A stretch of DNA of 6,866 nt from Acidobacteriota bacterium (GTDB lineage Bacteria; Acidobacteriota; Terriglobia; UBA7540). Position 1 is the stretch's first letter, and the number at the start of each line of letters is the position of its first letter. The notes under the pieces were generated by a model that made no database searches, had not been told where the DNA came from, and saw only the letters and a program-made list of their open reading frames with translations. Positions 6,289 through 6,866 of this stretch are shown here, in pieces. The stretch lies in the NCBI GenBank assembly GCA_003224635.1, contig QHZK01000167.1:1-6866 (forward strand), given 5' to 3'. The translations under genes were made by a program, and so were the position numbers.

Positions 6289-6428
6289 GTGATAAGTGAC
6301 AAGTGACCGGTGACGAGCAAGACCAAAGGGCGCAAATTGAAACGAGCGAACTCGCGCCTGACGGGCCGCGGCAGAGCTACAACAAAAAGCTGCGATTCTT
6401 GCCGGCTCGTCACTCGTCACTCGTCACT
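6289..6428. repeat. Facing heptamer arrays forming an inverted repeat (rpsI-rpsB spacer)
   Basis: The left array on the plus strand has four 7-bp units (6289-6316), GTGATAA then GTGACAA-type. The right array has three exact CTCGTCA units (6406-6426), the same family in the opposite direction. As a pair, 6296-6318 matches the reverse complement of 6405-6427 at 20 of 23 positions, including a 9-bp perfect inner part, GTGACGAGC/GCTCGTCAC. They enclose 86 nt with no ORF. The right array ends 5 nt from the rpsI stop codon, and the left array ends 17 nt from the rpsB start, leaving its Shine-Dalgarno site intact. The transcript could form a long hairpin. It could also be a small mobile-element relic, but I see no flanking target duplication. 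Confidence 0.75.
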
Positions 6429-6432
6429 GCTC

Positions 6433-6828
6433 TTAACGCTTCGAGAACTGGAACCGCTTTCGCGCGCCCTTCTGCCCATACTTCTTCCGTTCCTTGGCGC
6501 GCGGGTCCCGAGTGAGGAAACCGCCCTGCCGCAGCTTCGAGCGCAGTTCCGGGTTGAAAATCACCAGGGCGCGAGCGATGCCCAAGCGGACGGCGCCCGC
6601 CTGCCCGTGGATGCCTCCCCCTTGGGCATTCACCAGCAAATCGAATTTCCCGGCGGTCTCGGTAGCGACCAGAGGTTGCTGTACCTCCTGCCGCAACGCC
6701 TCGGAATGGAAGTAGTGCTCGAAAGGCCTCCGGTTCACGACCACTTTTCCTTCGCCGGGTCTTAGGATCACGCGCGCCACAGAAGTCTTGCGGCGGCCGG
6801 TCGCCCGAAATTGAGCCTCTTCCGTCAC
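6433..6828 (-). CDS. rpsI: 30S ribosomal protein S9
   Basis: S9 is a 30S head protein whose C-terminal tail reaches the P-site tRNA anticodon loop. The protein is 131 residues, a usual length, with GRRKTSVARV at 11-20, NRRPFEHYF at 32-40, GGGIHGQAGAVRLGIARAL at 70-88 and the basic tail KKYGQKGARKRFQFSKR ending in the conserved Ser-Lys-Arg. The start is GTG at 6828-6826 with GGAGG at 6833-6837, 4 nt upstream. Later starts would lose the GRRK region. rplM (L13) normally lies just upstream and would be expected beyond the right edge. Confidence 0.98.
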   Translation of the reverse strand: MTEEAQFRATGRRKTSVARVILRPGEGKVVVNRRPFEHYFHSEALRQEVQQPLVATETAGKFDLLVNAQGGGIHGQAGAVRLGIARALVIFNPELRSKLRQGGFLTRDPRAKERKKYGQKGARKRFQFSKR

Positions 6829-6866
6829 CTTCCCTCCGTTGAAGCTAGTTGTATGCTCTCGGCCCC
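6829..6866 (-). other. Upstream edge of rpsI; possible end of rplM
   Basis: These 38 nt contain the rpsI Shine-Dalgarno site (6833-6837). An upstream gene could end at a TAG (6845-6847), or continue in another frame to a TGA that overlaps the rpsI GTG. The sequence is too short to tell which frame is coding or to confirm L13. The expectation of rplM rests only on common gene order. Confidence 0.25.

Noticed and set aside
5261..6292. Open plus-strand frame of 343 codons opposite rpsB
   Set aside because: It is the antisense shadow of a clear S2 gene in GC-rich DNA, has no recognisable domain and no ribosome binding site.
6272..6432. Insertion sequence or MITE in the rpsI-rpsB spacer
   Set aside because: There is an inverted repeat, but its ends are tandem heptamers and I could not find target-site duplications or a transposase; it is reported as a repeat instead.

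Overview
The window carries nine protein genes, all read on the minus strand. They are core translation genes plus one DinB-fold gene. In transcription order (right to left): rpsI (S9), rpsB (S2), tsf (EF-Ts), pyrH (UMP kinase), frr (ribosome recycling factor), a DUF1572/DinB-family gene, then the streptomycin-operon genes rpsL (S12), rpsG (S7) and the first 337 codons of fusA (EF-G), which runs off the left edge. No gene is broken, and the plus strand carries no credible gene.

The organism is a GC-rich bacterium, most likely an acidobacterium (Acidobacteriota). The clues are the character of the S2, S12 and EF-G proteins, the DUF1572 gene, the rpsI-rpsB-tsf-pyrH-frr order, and spacers filled with short degenerate repeats of the TGACAA / GTTGAAA type that I associate with that phylum. 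This is an inference from memory, not a search result.

Region by region: 6433-6866 holds rpsI (GTG start) and perhaps the last codons of an upstream gene. The stretch 3006-6271 is the rpsB-tsf-pyrH-frr block, which makes S2, the nucleotide-exchange factor for EF-Tu, UMP kinase and the factor that splits post-termination ribosomes. A 10-bp terminator-like hairpin lies between rpsB and tsf. The DinB gene (2359-2916) separates this block from the str operon. The str operon has its own promoter (perfect -35 TTGACA at 2251-2256, -10 TATTCT at 2227-2232) and a leader of about 75 nt with two small hairpins. Spacers inside the str operon are long (102 nt rpsL-rpsG, 179 nt rpsG-fusA) and contain inverted repeats.

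The most unusual content is in the spacers. Four of them (rpsI-rpsB, tsf-pyrH, pyrH-frr, rpsL-rpsG) carry arrays of degenerate 7-bp units. In rpsI-rpsB two arrays face each other and form a 23-bp imperfect inverted repeat around 86 nt. At rpsG and pyrH the array sits where a Shine-Dalgarno sequence would be expected, and none is visible there. The other seven genes range from strong (frr, rpsB, rpsI, rpsL) through moderate (tsf, fusA) to no clear site (the DinB gene).
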